Below, one piece after another: positions 25,188-37,500 of a stretch of 64,000 nt of DNA. The translations under genes were made by a program, and so were the position numbers. The stretch is from Akebia trifoliata (Eukaryota; Streptophyta; Magnoliopsida; Ranunculales; Lardizabalaceae), in NCBI GenBank assembly GCA_017979445.1, contig CM030711.1:4991221-5055220 (forward strand), written 5' to 3'. The notes under the pieces were generated by a model, which did no database searches, had not been told where the DNA came from, and worked only from the letters and a program-made list of their open reading frames with translations. How positions within the stretch are numbered: position 1 is the first letter of the stretch; each line of letters opens with the position of its first letter.

Positions 25188-27406
25188 TTACAACAAATAT
25201 CTTTATTAGTGTGTTAGGTTAGGTATTTGATGAACAATTCTCTTTTAAGTGGGATTATAACCAACCTCGATATGATGAGCAACTCTTCCATGCCAATATA
25301 ATATTGTATATCAACAACCCATATATAGTGGGGAGGGACACATGTATTAGCACAAACATACATGAAATGAAGTTGGTATCCATACATGTCGGTCGATGTC
25401 TATTGTTGACAACCTATTATGAAGCATAAGATTGAAAGTTAGGTGGAAAGAATGGGATCTTTAGGCTTGATAGGACTTGAAGGGATAAAGAGATTGAAAA
25501 AACAAACAAGAAGATGGTGACCCTACCACATAGGACCTTGTCTGCTTATCTGTTACCCATGTTGTGCTTACTTTTTCCATGCATCCATGTTGAGTGAGTG
25601 CCTTCGGTCATGGGGACTACCAAATCTTGTAACATAATAGAAATGTTAAATTCACAGAGAGAGAGAGAGACCTCATCGTCGCCCCCCCTCATCAAAGTCC
25701 TATACCAATTAAAGATTTGGGGTTTGACCAAATGAATCTCGCCCAAAACCACATCTCCCATTATTGAAAGTGAGTTTATAATCAATTTTACTATCTCAAT
25801 CCACTTTCTTTTGAGTCTTTCTTTTATTTTTTAGAACTTCAACTAATATATATTTTTTATGGGGATAATAATCAACTTTTGTTGAATATGCTAAAATCAT
25901 CTCAATTGAATTTTTTTTTTAATTCAACACTTATTGGAGTTATTCCCACATTTTCTCAAATGCGTTTATTTCTAATTTTATCTTTTACAATCTTTCTACT
26001 CATGCATCTTAACATCATTTCAGATATGATTAATTTATTAATATAATGTTTTTGAGCTCCTTACATTCAATTCTAGAAAATGTCACTAGTCCTACTATCT
26101 TATCGAATTTTCTTTTTAATTTAGTCAGAAATTACCCCGAAACTTTGATACTCTATGATTAATATCAGCATGTATAACCATATATCACTCAGACATTCAT
26201 GCTCTTATGTGTGTGTATGCTGATACGAGCATATAATTATTATGTTTATGGGCTTGAATTGGTTCTATCATGTGATTTGATGCCTTCGAATTTTTAAAGA
26301 GATTTAGGAAAAGAGACGCTTATGCCTTTGCGTTCTTGGAATTCTTACGATTTCTTGTCATATGTTTTTTTTTTGCTAATCCAAAAGAAGATGATATACA
26401 ATCTGATTAGAATTTTATACCTTAGGAGGTACCTTTTAGTGATCATGATGACATCCACATCTCAGACTCCTATAGAATTACAGTTAACACCCAACAAACT
26501 TAGAGAGAGAGAGAGAGAGAGCAAATTTGAAGAATTTTTTGTCTCCAACCTCTTTTTATAGAAATTGAATTGGCTGTTGCATATCCTTAGTACAACAATT
26601 TCTTGCTACAGGTACGAGGCCGACATGGATGCCCCAACCAAACTAATAGAACACTATAAATCGTGTAAAAATTATGTAAGAGAAAATCATACACAAATAT
26701 CCCAGCCCTATATAACAATAATATGCATATCTAGACTCAACAAGAATCATTCAAGTCGTTCAAAGGCTGAAGATCGTCAAGTTGTTCTTTCCAAGGAGCC
26801 GAGAAAACTCTGGCCCAAGGCCAAAGCGCGTCGTTTGCACATGGTTGATTAATGCACTCTTAGATAAAGTAACCATTTTTTAATTTTTGCAAAATTACTT
26901 TTACTACTTTTTGACTCAATCATAAAAGTCACTAAAAAATAAAGCATTCAAATAGTGTGTTACACAAAAGTCCTTTCAAAAAACAGATTTTTCTGTACAC
27001 ATCACAATGAGCATATGGTAACCTTACCAAGAACACCTACTCTTCTTTGACTTATTTCAATAAAAATAATTAAATAATTTGCATGATTGAATCTTAATGA
27101 AACAGTGAGCTTCTTAAATAATCTAAATCTAAGTTAAAATCATGCTTAATATCATCGAAGATAATCAAAATGTGTACGTGAAAAGGATGTGGAAGAGACC
27201 TATCAAAGAAACAAAGCAAAAATACCTTAGGTTTATCCTTAACATGATAATTCCGTGAACAAAAACAAGTGCAATTTAATATTTTGGAAAAAAATTTCAT
27301 GAATTGTTCATAAAATTCGTTTCGCACCTTATAAAAATAGAAATATTTGAGAATATTTAGTGAAAATATATCAAAATTTTATACTGAACCCAAGTTTGCT
27401 ACAAGA
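25188..27406. other. Intergenic, no gene seen
   Basis: AT-rich. A GA microsatellite lies at 26503-26521 and GA repeats at about 25660-25670. Short ORFs here have no recognisable domain. Confidence 0.35.
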
Positions 27407-27416
27407 TTTGTGGTAA

Positions 27417-27820
27417 GAATCGTGCTAGAGTGACATCAAGATTGTACCTCACATCGTACATCCTAACATGAAAGTGTATAGGAACCATCAGTGTTGTCAA
27501 ATGCGATCGCATATTCTATTTTTAAAGTGAAAATCACATATACTACTGTCACATGTCCAAAATTATGCTATCTGCCAATATGCAAAGATATATTTTTGTG
27601 CGTGATAGCATATTTTTCAATTTTTTTTTCTTACAACATATGTGATGTGTGAAATCGCATATGCGAACAACATGTGATGGTCACGTATGTTATTTAATAA
27701 CATTGGGAACCATAGATGCTTATTGACTCGTATCTGAATGAAAAACATCTATGATTCCTACACACTTTTCGTGCCAGGATGTGCGATGAGGTACAATCTT
27801 AAAGTCACTTTAGCATTATT
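27417..27820. mobile_element. Mutator-type MITE with 10-bp TSD, interrupted by a second MITE
   Basis: Identical TTTGTGGTAA flanks at 27407-27416 and 27821-27830. The terminal arms cgtgctagagtgacatcaag...ttgtacctca pair with tgaggtacaa...gtcactttagcat. It is the same family as 19442-19624, but split by a 217-base insertion plus an 8-base duplication. Confidence 0.8.
27489..27705. mobile_element. hAT-type MITE nested in the preceding element, 8-bp TSD
   Basis: Inserted in the host MITE with GGAACCAT duplicated at 27481-27488 and 27706-27713. The termini CAGTGTTGTCAAAT and (reverse complement of the right end) CAATGTTATTAAAT match the CAG/CA-start pattern and 8-base duplications of hAT elements. 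The interior is rich in gcgatcgcatat/atatgcgatttcac-like inverted blocks. No ORF. Confidence 0.8.
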
Positions 27821-28466
27821 TTTGTGGTAATCCTTTCGTAGAGTCTACTTAATATGTGTCCTAAAAAGTATAAATGTTTGAGCTCTATTTTCCATTGAGA
27901 TTTCTCTCTAACTTTTGACTGCCACTATTTAAAAGGTCATTATCAAAATACTTTGTAATTGATGAGAGACAACAGTTTCACAATCTAATGTGAGTTATTA
28001 TAAAAAAGGAACTTAAGACTTCCTTTTAAAAGTCCTCACTAATTTTTCTTGTTTTACTTTTTCTAGCCAAAATGATGGACAAAAGTTTTCTTGTTTTCTT
28101 GTTTTCTTGATTACTCGTACATCTATTTGGTAGGCCCCTAATAAAATTAATACTTTTGCTTCACTAAGGTATTCAATGCCCATGGAACCTTCATTGGAAT
28201 GATAATGTTAAAGAAATTATTCCTCTTGAATTAGATGATCATTCTTCCCCACCCCCCGAGAAAAAAGAAAAGAAAAAGAAAGACATTTCAACAAACATTA
28301 AAGAAGCTTCATATTTCACATCACTTGAGTTGGAGATGGGACCCAAGGTTTGCGAAGGTTGTCGATGGATTGGGTCCGGATAGGATCGGGTCAATTTGGG
28401 ACCATTCCGATAAGGATTTGATCAGACCCTTCTCATTTGAATTATTATTATTTTTTTGAATCTCAT

Positions 28467-28881
28467 TGTAGAAGTCCATGGACCTAACTAATCCTCACAC
28501 AACTGGCTTGTAAGGTGAGGATTACCCCAGGTTTATATATACCCCAAGGTCTTGATACTTAGGCGATGTAGGACTATCACTCACACTCTCCCTCACATGT
28601 AATGTGTCTCCTAGATCCCTGTGATTACCCACTTTAATACCATATAAAAGCCCATGGGCCTAACTCATCATAATAAAACTGATTTGTAAGGTGAGGATTG
28701 TCCTAGGTTTCACTTGTAACGTGTCTCATACATCCTTGTGATTACCCGCTTTAATACCATGTAGAATCCCATGGGCTTAATTCATCCTCACAAAACTAGT
28801 TTGTAAGGTAAGGATTGCCTCAAGTTCATGTATAGCTCAAGGTCTTGATACCTAGGTGATGTGAGACTATCTCTCACACTC
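28467..28881 (-). mobile_element. TRIM-type retroelement array with three LTR copies
   Basis: Read on the minus strand, an LTR of about 122 bases starts gagtgtgag and ends ttctaca. Copies: 28760-28881 (full), about 28643-28711 (truncated) and 28467-28588 (full). After the first two, on the minus strand, comes tggtattaaagcgggtaatc or a variant, an altered form of the initiator-Met-tRNA primer-binding motif tggtatcagagc. This LTR-internal-LTR-internal-LTR order is what recombination between two TRIMs yields. No protein-coding region. Confidence 0.65.
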
Positions 28882-29524
28882 ATTATTATGATCCAAATCC
28901 AATCCGATTGCAATTGGACGAAATCAATCGGGTTCTAATGATGTGTTTTTGCTTTGTTTTCTCCCTCCCTAAAACCCATAAATTAATAATAAAAAATAAA
29001 AAATAAAAAAACTTTTTTTCTTTCTTTCCTGTGGTGCATATTTATGGTATATTGGAGTGGTAATATAACAACCCTTCAATTGTCACTTTCAAGATATGGA
29101 TGGAAAGAAAAGGAATAAAATGTCCAATTGTTCTTTCTTGTGTGGTTTAGGGCCAAAGTTTGCTTTAAGAAACTTTTCATGTGTGGTTCATGATCAGGTT
29201 GGTCCATAGTAAAAGAAAGGTAAATAAGACACACTCCTCAAGTACTCATGCATGGTATTAATTAGGAAGGCAACTTGGTGCAATTTGGCCCCAAATCAAT
29301 ATGGGTCATATGGGTCAATTCTACTAAATGAGAACCAAAATCGAACCGAATTGCCCATAGAATCAAACCATAACAGACCAAAGTAAGATTGGTCTGGTTC
29401 TAATGGTTGACAATAAAAATCATTAATTTATCCATAAAAAGAATCATTAATCTATGTCCTACCGCTTAAAATGCAGTAAGCCTGATAATAAAAAAATTTC
29501 GAATTGGGGGTTTTTTTATTTTAG

Positions 29525-29668
29525 AAAAATGCTGGAATGACACAAAGGTGATAAAAATGATGTAGTGGTGTGCACATAACCGTAGATTCTTTTTACTCGT
29601 ATCTCGCAAAAAAGCATCTATGGTAATTTGCGTGACACCACTCCGTTTGTGTCACCCTACCACGACTC
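29525..29668. mobile_element. Hairpin MITE (family B)
   Basis: Arms atgctggaatgacacaaagg and its loose inverse gtgtcaccctaccacgac surround ccgtagattctttttactcg / cgcaaaaaagcatctatggt, the same core as at 19442. Target duplication not identified. Confidence 0.45.
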
Positions 29669-31370
29669 TTAGTTATAATATGGGTCACAAGTATTTTTTT
29701 GGATGAACGCTCTAAAATAATTCATAATGAATTAACACGTATGTATTATAAAGATTCGATTCTCGATTTGACTCTGTATAAACCTTGAACAGAGAAACCA
29801 CCCGAATTTGATCAGTCCTACATTTTCTTAACCCAAAAACCGAATCGCAACTTGTTCCAAACTGAACTAAACCATTGAAACTAGTGAATTAGATGTGATT
29901 TCATTGATCAAGGAGTAACCTTCGAACACGATCACAAGGAGGTGAAGTTGTGAGAGTGAGGTGTCAGATTTCTTTTAATTCAATTTGTATATTATTTATT
30001 TTTTCTAAACTAACTTGAACATCAAAGTGGAATCAACATATACCCTATTGGCACGAGAACCAAAGCAACATAGAAGATATCATGAATCTCGAGATGTCGT
30101 TCCAAGGACCTAATGTATATTTATAAAAACTCTTTTTCTACCATTATTAAGTTTGTGTACAAGTTTGCAATAAAATGGATCCATAAGGTCACATAAATAG
30201 TTTCAACAAAAAATATTTTGCTATTTTGTTTTATAATTATATTTAATATATGAAAAAAGTCTAATAGCATCCTTATTGATTTATTTGTTATTACTTACAC
30301 AGTTAAAAAAAAAAAAATCAAATTACTTAGTTTGGTTGATTTACGAAAACATTCACTAAAAATAGTGAAACTCTCGAAAAAGCACACTATTCCTAAGTTT
30401 TTACCAAATAGGAAATAAATGAATTAAAAGGTGATTTACCAAAAAATGCACTGGAAATTTAAAAATTACCGAAATTGCCCACAGGTCATTTTAATTCCGA
30501 AATCGATAATTTACAATTTTTTTGGAATTACAATATTTTCGTTAAAGTGGGGAAATAAATCCCTGTTTTATATAACAAATTTTTTTTCCAACAATTTTAC
30601 TATAACTAAAGCAGGAAAAGTATTTATTATTTTATAGAATAAGGGAAAAAATTACTATTCATTCCACAATTGTATCGTTTTTTAAAAAAGAATTAGTTCC
30701 AAAAATGATAATTTAATATTTTATAAAATAAAATGAATAGTGTGCCATTTTGGTAATTCTCTCTAAAATTACACAAAAACCCTTCTCAAAATGAGTTGTT
30801 TAATAATTAATAATAAGGGGTATTTAGTAATATTAAACAGTTTATTGCATTAAACTTTAATCCAAACCAGTAATTATTAACAATTTTCCCAATTAAAATA
30901 AATAATACATTTTTTTCTCTACTTTTCCATTAATTTCCCCTGTTTTCAATTACGAATTTAACTTTGAGGTTTTTTAAGGTCCAACGTCATTGGACATAAC
31001 TGTCCAACAAACAAACGGATGAATTAGAAAGTCTATCTCGAAATTCATTTGGGAATCCATAGGAAATCTCATTTAATCTTTATCTTAAACCCTACGTATC
31101 TCAAACATTCTACATAATTAGAAAGTTTATCGAAAAAAACAAACGGATGAGGTATTAAGATAATCCTTTAATTTCGCAAATACTAATTCTAATCGGAATC
31201 AGAATTAGAATTATCCTCCGATTGTGATTGTTGGATCACGTTTTCAAGTTTCAGATATAATCGCTTTTAGTGATTCTCATTTGTTATAAAATCAACAGAC
31301 CTCTCATCACTAAACTCAGAGCTTGTAATTGATTTTCGATAGAAAACTTTGAAGAATTTTGAAGAAAGAG

Positions 31371-32258
31371 ATGGAGATAGAAGAGGTTTGGAGTTGGAAC
31401 TTTGAGAAGGAAATGTCTCAAATAGAAGAAATCGTATTGAGTTACCCTTATATTTCATTCGACACCGAGTTCCCAGGATTTTTACAAAATACTGATCGAG
31501 ATTCATCTCAATTAGATCGATACGAGGATTTGAAGTTCAATGTGGATCAACTAAAGATAATCCAATTGGGTTTATCATTTTCAGACGAAAACGGGAATCG
31601 TCCAATTTTAGGTGGAGTATGGCAATTCAATTTCAACGATTTCGATCCACAATCCAATCTCCAGATATCAAGTTCAATAGACTTATTACGACGAAATGGG
31701 ATTAATTTAGAGAAGAATTTTTTACAAGGAATTGATGTGGATGTGTTCTCGTCAAGATTTACTGAGGTATTGCTATATAATCGAAACATCAAATGGATTA
31801 CATTTCATGGTTTCTACGATTTGGCTTATATGATAAAGTTGGTAACGGATAAACCGATGCCATATACATTGGGAGGTTTTATGAGGTCCATCGATACTAT
31901 TTTTGGACATGTTTACGTCGTGAAATACATGGCTGGACTTTGCAAAGGAATGAGAGGTGGGGAGATTGGATTGGAGAGATTGGCGAAGATATTAAAAGTG
32001 GAAAGAATTGGGGCATCTCATCAAGCGGGTTCGGATAGTTTGTTAACGACTTATTGCTTTTGGAAGATGAAGACAGAATTTGATCAATTAACGGAAAACA
32101 AATGCGATGGATTTTTGTATGGGATTAGTTCGAATATGCGTCGATGTTATTTTGTTGGATATTTGATTGGTGATTACTATTGCTACACAGTTAATCCACA
32201 GGAGTGTGGTACTTGTGTTCGCTGTGTTTACTTATCGAGGCCACTGTGGAAAATCTGA
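31371..32258 (+). CDS. CAF1/POP2-like poly(A) deadenylase, tandem copy 1
   Basis: Probable 3'-5' poly(A) exoribonuclease subunit of CCR4-NOT, which starts mRNA decay in the cytoplasm. Intronless, 295 aa from the ATG at 31371; upstream in-frame codons lack an ATG. RNase-D-fold DEDDh residues are all visible: D31 and E33 (FDTEFPG), D150 (HGFYD), H217 and D222 (SHQAGSDSLLT). The GGVWQFNF and CDGFLYGIS motifs resemble the divergent Arabidopsis CAF1-1/-3/-4/-5 clade rather than the canonical CAF1-9/-11 type, as remembered. Oddities: the otherwise conserved YDVK aspartate (183) is V here, and the tail has a single NPQECGT unit where copies 2-4 have two. It is the most diverged of the four copies. 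Confidence 0.88.
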   Translation: MEIEEVWSWNFEKEMSQIEEIVLSYPYISFDTEFPGFLQNTDRDSSQLDRYEDLKFNVDQLKIIQLGLSFSDENGNRPILGGVWQFNFNDFDPQSNLQISSSIDLLRRNGINLEKNFLQGIDVDVFSSRFTEVLLYNRNIKWITFHGFYDLAYMIKLVTDKPMPYTLGGFMRSIDTIFGHVYVVKYMAGLCKGMRGGEIGLERLAKILKVERIGASHQAGSDSLLTTYCFWKMKTEFDQLTENKCDGFLYGISSNMRRCYFVGYLIGDYYCYTVNPQECGTCVRCVYLSRPLWKI

Positions 32259-32840
32259 TCAAGTTACATTTTTTTCTTCTAATGTTTGAGTGTAATCAAA
32301 GTTAAATTTCTTTAATATAAGTGAATGTCAGTATTAGTTTTTTTTCTTTTTTGAGTTTATGATGTAGAAAACTGGTTGTGGATTGTTGTAAATGGGTGGA
32401 AAAACAGTTTTGGAAGAAAAAAAAATGAATTATGATTTACATGTATTATTCTATATTTTTACAGACAAATCATTTTCTCTACTTAAACAATTTTTTTTCT
32501 TTTATAAAAGTAGAAGGTTTTTTTTTTTTTTTTTTTTGAGTTCATGTTATAAAACAATGCTTGGGATTGTTAGTTGCAGAGATTTTTATGATTAAGATGT
32601 GTATTAAATATTAGTCACTCCCAATTTTAAGGGAAAAAAATATGTTACACAGAAAATGATTTGCCAAATAAATATTTTTTTCATAATAATTTTTCCATCT
32701 TGGGTGGAAAATATTCTTTAATCCAAGTCCTAAGATAAAATAATTTTGTCATTTGTTGGAAAATTGTAAAAAAAAAAAAAATTGTAAGCTTGGGGCGGTG
32801 TCTCCAAGGATTCACAATTGGTCTTCAATCTCTTGGTGTT

Positions 32841-33230
32841 GTCAAATTTCTTATATCAGCGTATGGAAGGAACTTAAAAGAAAATTTCTTAGAAAACTTA
32901 CCATTTTGGGGGAAAAAAAAAGTTGATTACCAAAAAGATCAAAAGCCATGTTGGTAAAGTTCGAAATACAAATTGATTCAATAATTATGATATTTTCAAA
33001 TTTAACCAACTTAAGGGGTGGTGTCTCCGAGAAATAGCAATTAGTCTTTAACTTGAGGGTCACAAATGACTCAGGTTTCTATCTCTATTCCTGTAGTCAA
33101 ATTTCTTATATAAGGGTAATAATAGGAATTAAGAGAAAATTAGAAAACTTACCCTTTTGGAAAAAATAAGTAATTTTAGTAAATATTTTGACAACCAGGT
33201 TGGTTCAATAATCTTGGTGAAAATCACAGA
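32841..33230. repeat. 255-bp tandem repeat, 2 monomers
   Basis: Monomers begin at gtcaaatttcttatat (32841 and 33095; period 254). Each contains attagaaaacttacc, aaccattttggtaaa and a ggttcaataat block. The same monomer follows each CAF1 copy in different numbers. Confidence 0.75.
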
Positions 33231-33900
33231 TTGAAAACATTTCCAGAATTAAAAATGGTGCTTTACTGAAAATAGAGAGGAGATCATATGGTGAAGGCTA
33301 CAAGTCATTCAGTCACAAAATGGTTTACCAATCTAATAACAAATTTATGTTCTGGATTCAGTTCTGTTTTCGTAATTAGAAAAACAAACTCATCTCGTAG
33401 ACAGGTTGGAATAAATTTAATTTAAACGTGTCTAGAAATATTTTATGTGGCCTAAAACATACATAAGTTTTAATTATAATTAGAGATATTTACGAAAAAG
33501 TGATCAACTTTTGACGAATTTACGATTCTGGCTCACTGTTCATATTAATTACCAAAGCATGAACGATAACAAATTCGGAGATTTTTAAAGTGACCATTTC
33601 ACAGGTTTGCAATGGCAATTTCACTTTGAACCTGCGAAATAGTCACTTCATTCTGAATTTTTTAACAAAAACGTGATAATTCATGTTTTGATAATTAAGA
33701 TGAAAAGTGGCCGGAATTGTAAATAACTCATTTTCAACTTACGAAATAGTAATTCACCCTAAAATTAATGGAACCCATATCTGCAGTATAATATAGGATC
33801 TCAATATCAAAATTGATGGGTTAGCAATTATTCTATTATGATGCAAACATGTGGCACCCGCCTAATGGGCAGAAAACTAGTGCTCTCTATATTTATATGT
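33225..33900 (-). pseudogene. Exon-less relic of the FBL17 3' flank and intron
   Basis: 33225-33304 (acatttccagaattaaaaat... through aggctacaagtcattcagtc) matches 48245-48330, just past the FBL17 stop. The next bases (about 33305-33490, gacaggttggaataaattta) match 49733-49893 inside the intron between FBL17 exons 9 and 10, and 33772-33890 (aaaattgatgggttagcaat) matches about 49930-50055. The roughly 1.4 kb between (48331-49732), holding the last two FBL17 exons, is missing. Hence a by-product of segmental duplication with no coding capacity. Confidence 0.7.
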
Positions 33901-36434
33901 GGCAACTATTTCGATGAAGCTTCAACGAAAATGACGATGAGGTGAGAGAAATATATTACATTATAAAAAAGTGTAATAATTACAATTACAAAGGAAACTA
34001 TTTCACATCTGAAAAGATGTGTGATAACTCAGCATTGCACATAGATATACACATGATGCTTTTATAAAGTTTGATATCATTAGATAATGCGTTGTGTTAC
34101 AAATAAATTTCTATACAGTACAAAGGTAATACAATTCGTTACAAAGATGTTTTTCCATTTCTCAATTACACATTTTTCTTTTTCAATCCTCTTCTTCTTC
34201 GTATCATGTTTTCAATATTCTTCTAAAAATTTTTTTGAGTTTGAAATCTTCTTCTTCAACTAATCTAATGAAAATTTTAGCGAAAAGGTGAGAGAAATAT
34301 ATTATATTATGAACAAGTGTAATAATTACACTTGCAAAGGACGACAATAGTAGGTTTAGCGTCAGATCAGGGTTAAGGACATTTTGGGTATGAAAAAATA
34401 TTTTTTGATGATGTGGCAACTTTTGAGGGTAAACTCAAAATTCAGAAAAGATGAGGCCTAAACTCACAAGTTAGGAGCCTTAATCACTAAAAATCCTAAT
34501 TTTGTGTGTAGATAAACCTCCCATCAAGTTTTAGTTTTGCAGGACTCACTTTATTTCATTTACTTTTCACTCCTTCAAACTTAATTATATTTTATCTTTT
34601 ACCCTTTTTAACCTACTTTTACCCCTTTAACTTTCCCGTCAAGTTATATATTTCCTTTACATTTCACCCCCAATAATTTTTCTATATTTTCATTTTTACC
34701 CTTTTAATCCATTTTATTAATTTTCATATTTTACTCATTTAACCTTAAAACTTTTCAATAATACTCCTCCAACTTTATTTTTTACGTTTTTACCTCCTTA
34801 ACTTCGAGTGAAGATGTCTGTTTCGTAGGCATAAGTGGACTCTAGTAAGAATATATATATATATTTGTTTTATACAGACCTTCAACTGATAGACGAATTG
34901 AATTGATCGATTCTACATTTTCTTAACCCAAAAATCGAATCGCAACTTGTTCCAAATTGAATCAAACCAGTCTAAAGCTATTGATTTGGTTTGGTTCTCA
35001 ATTTGAACTAGACCAAATTGCACCCCTAATATAAATAACGAGAAATAATGATAATCGAGTATGCAATATGAATCTCTCTTTTGATAAAATTTTGAAACTT
35101 GGGATTGTTTTAATTCTTTTTAGTGAGAAATTTAAAATGAAATTACTTATTTCGGTCTATAAGGATTTTTTTTTTCAAATAAATTTAATATTTTGAACTT
35201 GAGAGTACTTATTATATATATATGTAAATTTTTTGTTTAAAAATGGAATTAACATTGTAGGAGTAAAATAGCATGCTTAAATTTTTTTTATTGTGCACAT
35301 GTCACCTCGAGACTTCAATCCCATTCTCGATTAATTTGATCCAAAACTTCTCCATCTATACCCCAAACCTTCACTAAAACATGATGACCATGACTCCTAA
35401 AATTAACATAAACTATCAGAACTATTGAATAAGATGTGATTTCATTTGCTATTTTATTTTATTTTATAATTATAATTATATTTAATTTATGAAAAATTCA
35501 AATAACATCACTAATGATTTATTTGTTATTACTTACACTATTAAAAAAAAAATCAAAATACTTATTTTGGTTGATTTACAAAAACATTCACTAAAAATAG
35601 GTAAACTCCCGAAAAGGCACACTATTCATAAATTTTTACCAAATAGGAAATAAACTAATTAAAGGGTGATTTACCAAAAAATGCACTGACAATTGAAAAA
35701 TTACCAAAATTTCTCATTGTTCATTTTAATTCCAAAATCAATAATTTATAATTTTCGGAATTACAATATTTTCGTTAAAATGGGGAAATATTTGCCCATT
35801 TTATAAAGAAAACGTTTTTTTTCAATACTTTTACTTAAACTAAATCATAAAAAGTATTTATTATTTTATAGAATAGGGGGAAAAAATTAATATTCATTCC
35901 ACAAATTTATCATTTAAAAAAAAAAAAATAGTTCCAATAATTTAACATTTTAGAAATTAAAATGAATAGTGTGCCATTTTGGTAATTCACTCTAAAATTA
36001 CACAAAAACCCTTCTCAAAATGAGTTGTTTAAAAATTAACAGTAAGGGTTATTTAGTAATATTAAACAATTTATTGCATTAAATTTTAATCCAAATTAAA
36101 ACAAATAATATCCATTTCATCGGAATTTCACATTTTTTTTCTCTAATTTTCCGTTAATTTCCCCTGTTTTCAACTGCAAATTTAACTTAAGGTCCAACAT
36201 CATTGGACATAATAATCCTTTAATTTCGGGAATCCCTAGGAAATCTCTTTTAATCTTCATCTAACCTTTCGGAAATCCTAGTTCTAATCGGATTCAGAAT
36301 TAGAATTATCCTCTGATTGTGATTTTGAAATGTACGTAGTCGATAAGTAAGTCTCATTTGTTATAAAATGAACTCAGAGCTTGTAATTGATTTTCGATAT
36401 AAAACTTTGAAGAATTCTGAAGAGTGAGAAAGAG

Positions 36435-37352
36435 ATGGAGATAATAGAGGTTTGGAGCTGGAACTTTGAGAAGGAGATGTCTTGCATAGAAGAAATCGTC
36501 TTGAGCTACCCTTATATTTCATTTGACACCGAATTCCCGGGCTTCTTACGAAACACTCCTCGAGATTCATCTCAGTTAGATCGATACGAGGATTTGAAGT
36601 TCAACGTGAATCAACTCAAAATAATACAATTGGGTTTATCGTTCTCGGACGAGAATGGGAATCGGCCGATTTCCGGTGGAGTCTGGCAATTCAATTTCAA
36701 TCATTTTAATCCAAAATTCGATTTCCAGGTATCGAGTTCGATCGACTTACTACGACGAAATGGAATTAATTTAGAAAAGAACTTCATACAAGGAATCGAT
36801 GTGAATGTATTCTCGTCGAGATTTACAAAGGCATTTTTACATAATCGAAGCATCAAATGGATTACATTTCATGGTTTCTACGATTTAGCTTATGCGATGA
36901 AGTTGGTGATGAACAAACCGATGCCGTATACATTGGAAGGTTTTTTGAGGTCCATCTATACTATTTTTGGACATATTTACGACGTGAAATACATGGCTGG
37001 ACTATGTGAAGGAATGATAGGTGGGGAGATTGGATTGGAGAGCTTGGCCAAGATACTAAAAGTGGAAAGAATCGGGGCATCTCATCAAGCAGGTTCCGAT
37101 AGTTTGTTAACGACTTGTTGTTTTTGGAAGATGAAGACAGAATTTGATCAATTAACGGAAAACAAATGCGATGGATTTTTGTATGGGATTAGTTCGAATT
37201 TGCGTCATCGATCTTATTTTGTTGGGTATCCGATTGGTGATCGATATTGCTACCCAGTTTATCGACAGCAGTGTACCAATCACTATAGCTATCCAGTTTA
37301 TCGACAACAGTGTGGCACATTTGTTCGCAGTTTCTACTTACCGAGGCCATAG
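36435..37352 (+). CDS. CAF1/POP2-like poly(A) deadenylase, tandem copy 2
   Basis: Intronless, 305 aa. Catalytic DEDDh set intact (D31, E33, D150, H217, D222), with YDVK at 182-185. It differs from copy 3 by E12 (D in copy 3), R77 (W), S102 (W) and H136 (R). In addition codon 306, TTG in copies 3 and 4, is TAG here (37350-37352), so the protein ends PRP and lacks the last four residues (LWKI) of its relatives. The nuclease fold ends well before this, so the copy is probably still functional. The tail has two YPVYRQQC repeats (272-279 and 286-293). The 5' flank over at least 400 bases is nearly the same as that of copy 3, suggesting shared promoter elements. Confidence 0.88.
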   Translation: MEIIEVWSWNFEKEMSCIEEIVLSYPYISFDTEFPGFLRNTPRDSSQLDRYEDLKFNVNQLKIIQLGLSFSDENGNRPISGGVWQFNFNHFNPKFDFQVSSSIDLLRRNGINLEKNFIQGIDVNVFSSRFTKAFLHNRSIKWITFHGFYDLAYAMKLVMNKPMPYTLEGFLRSIYTIFGHIYDVKYMAGLCEGMIGGEIGLESLAKILKVERIGASHQAGSDSLLTTCCFWKMKTEFDQLTENKCDGFLYGISSNLRHRSYFVGYPIGDRYCYPVYRQQCTNHYSYPVYRQQCGTFVRSFYLPRP

Positions 37353-37500
37353 TGGAAGATTTGATCAGTTACTGATTTTTTTTTTTTCTCATTTTTGTTT
37401 TTAATCAAATTTAATTTTCTACAATATAAGTGAATGTTTGTTTTCTTTTAATGAGATCGGTAACTGGGCTTTGTCTGGAAATTGAACTCAAGTCTGTGGT

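Larger units (their letters stand above)
29770..34869 (+). repeat. Segmental duplication unit 1 (CAF1 copy 1)
   Basis: The unit starts near ctacattttcttaaccc and carries about 1.5 kb of 5' flank, the CAF1 gene (31371-32258), two 255-bp repeat monomers, a remnant of the FBL17 3' flank and intron (about 33225-33900), and a shared block of about 1 kb (33880-34869) including a pyrimidine-rich stretch at 34540-34800 (ttttaccc-type repeats). Compared with units 2 and 3 it lacks a roughly 450-650-base block in its 5' flank. Confidence 0.75.

Noticed and set aside
26565..26852. 95-codon ORF with a YEADMDAPTK stretch
   Set aside because: Considered as a gag-like remnant, but no zinc knuckle, protease or neighbouring LTR could be found.
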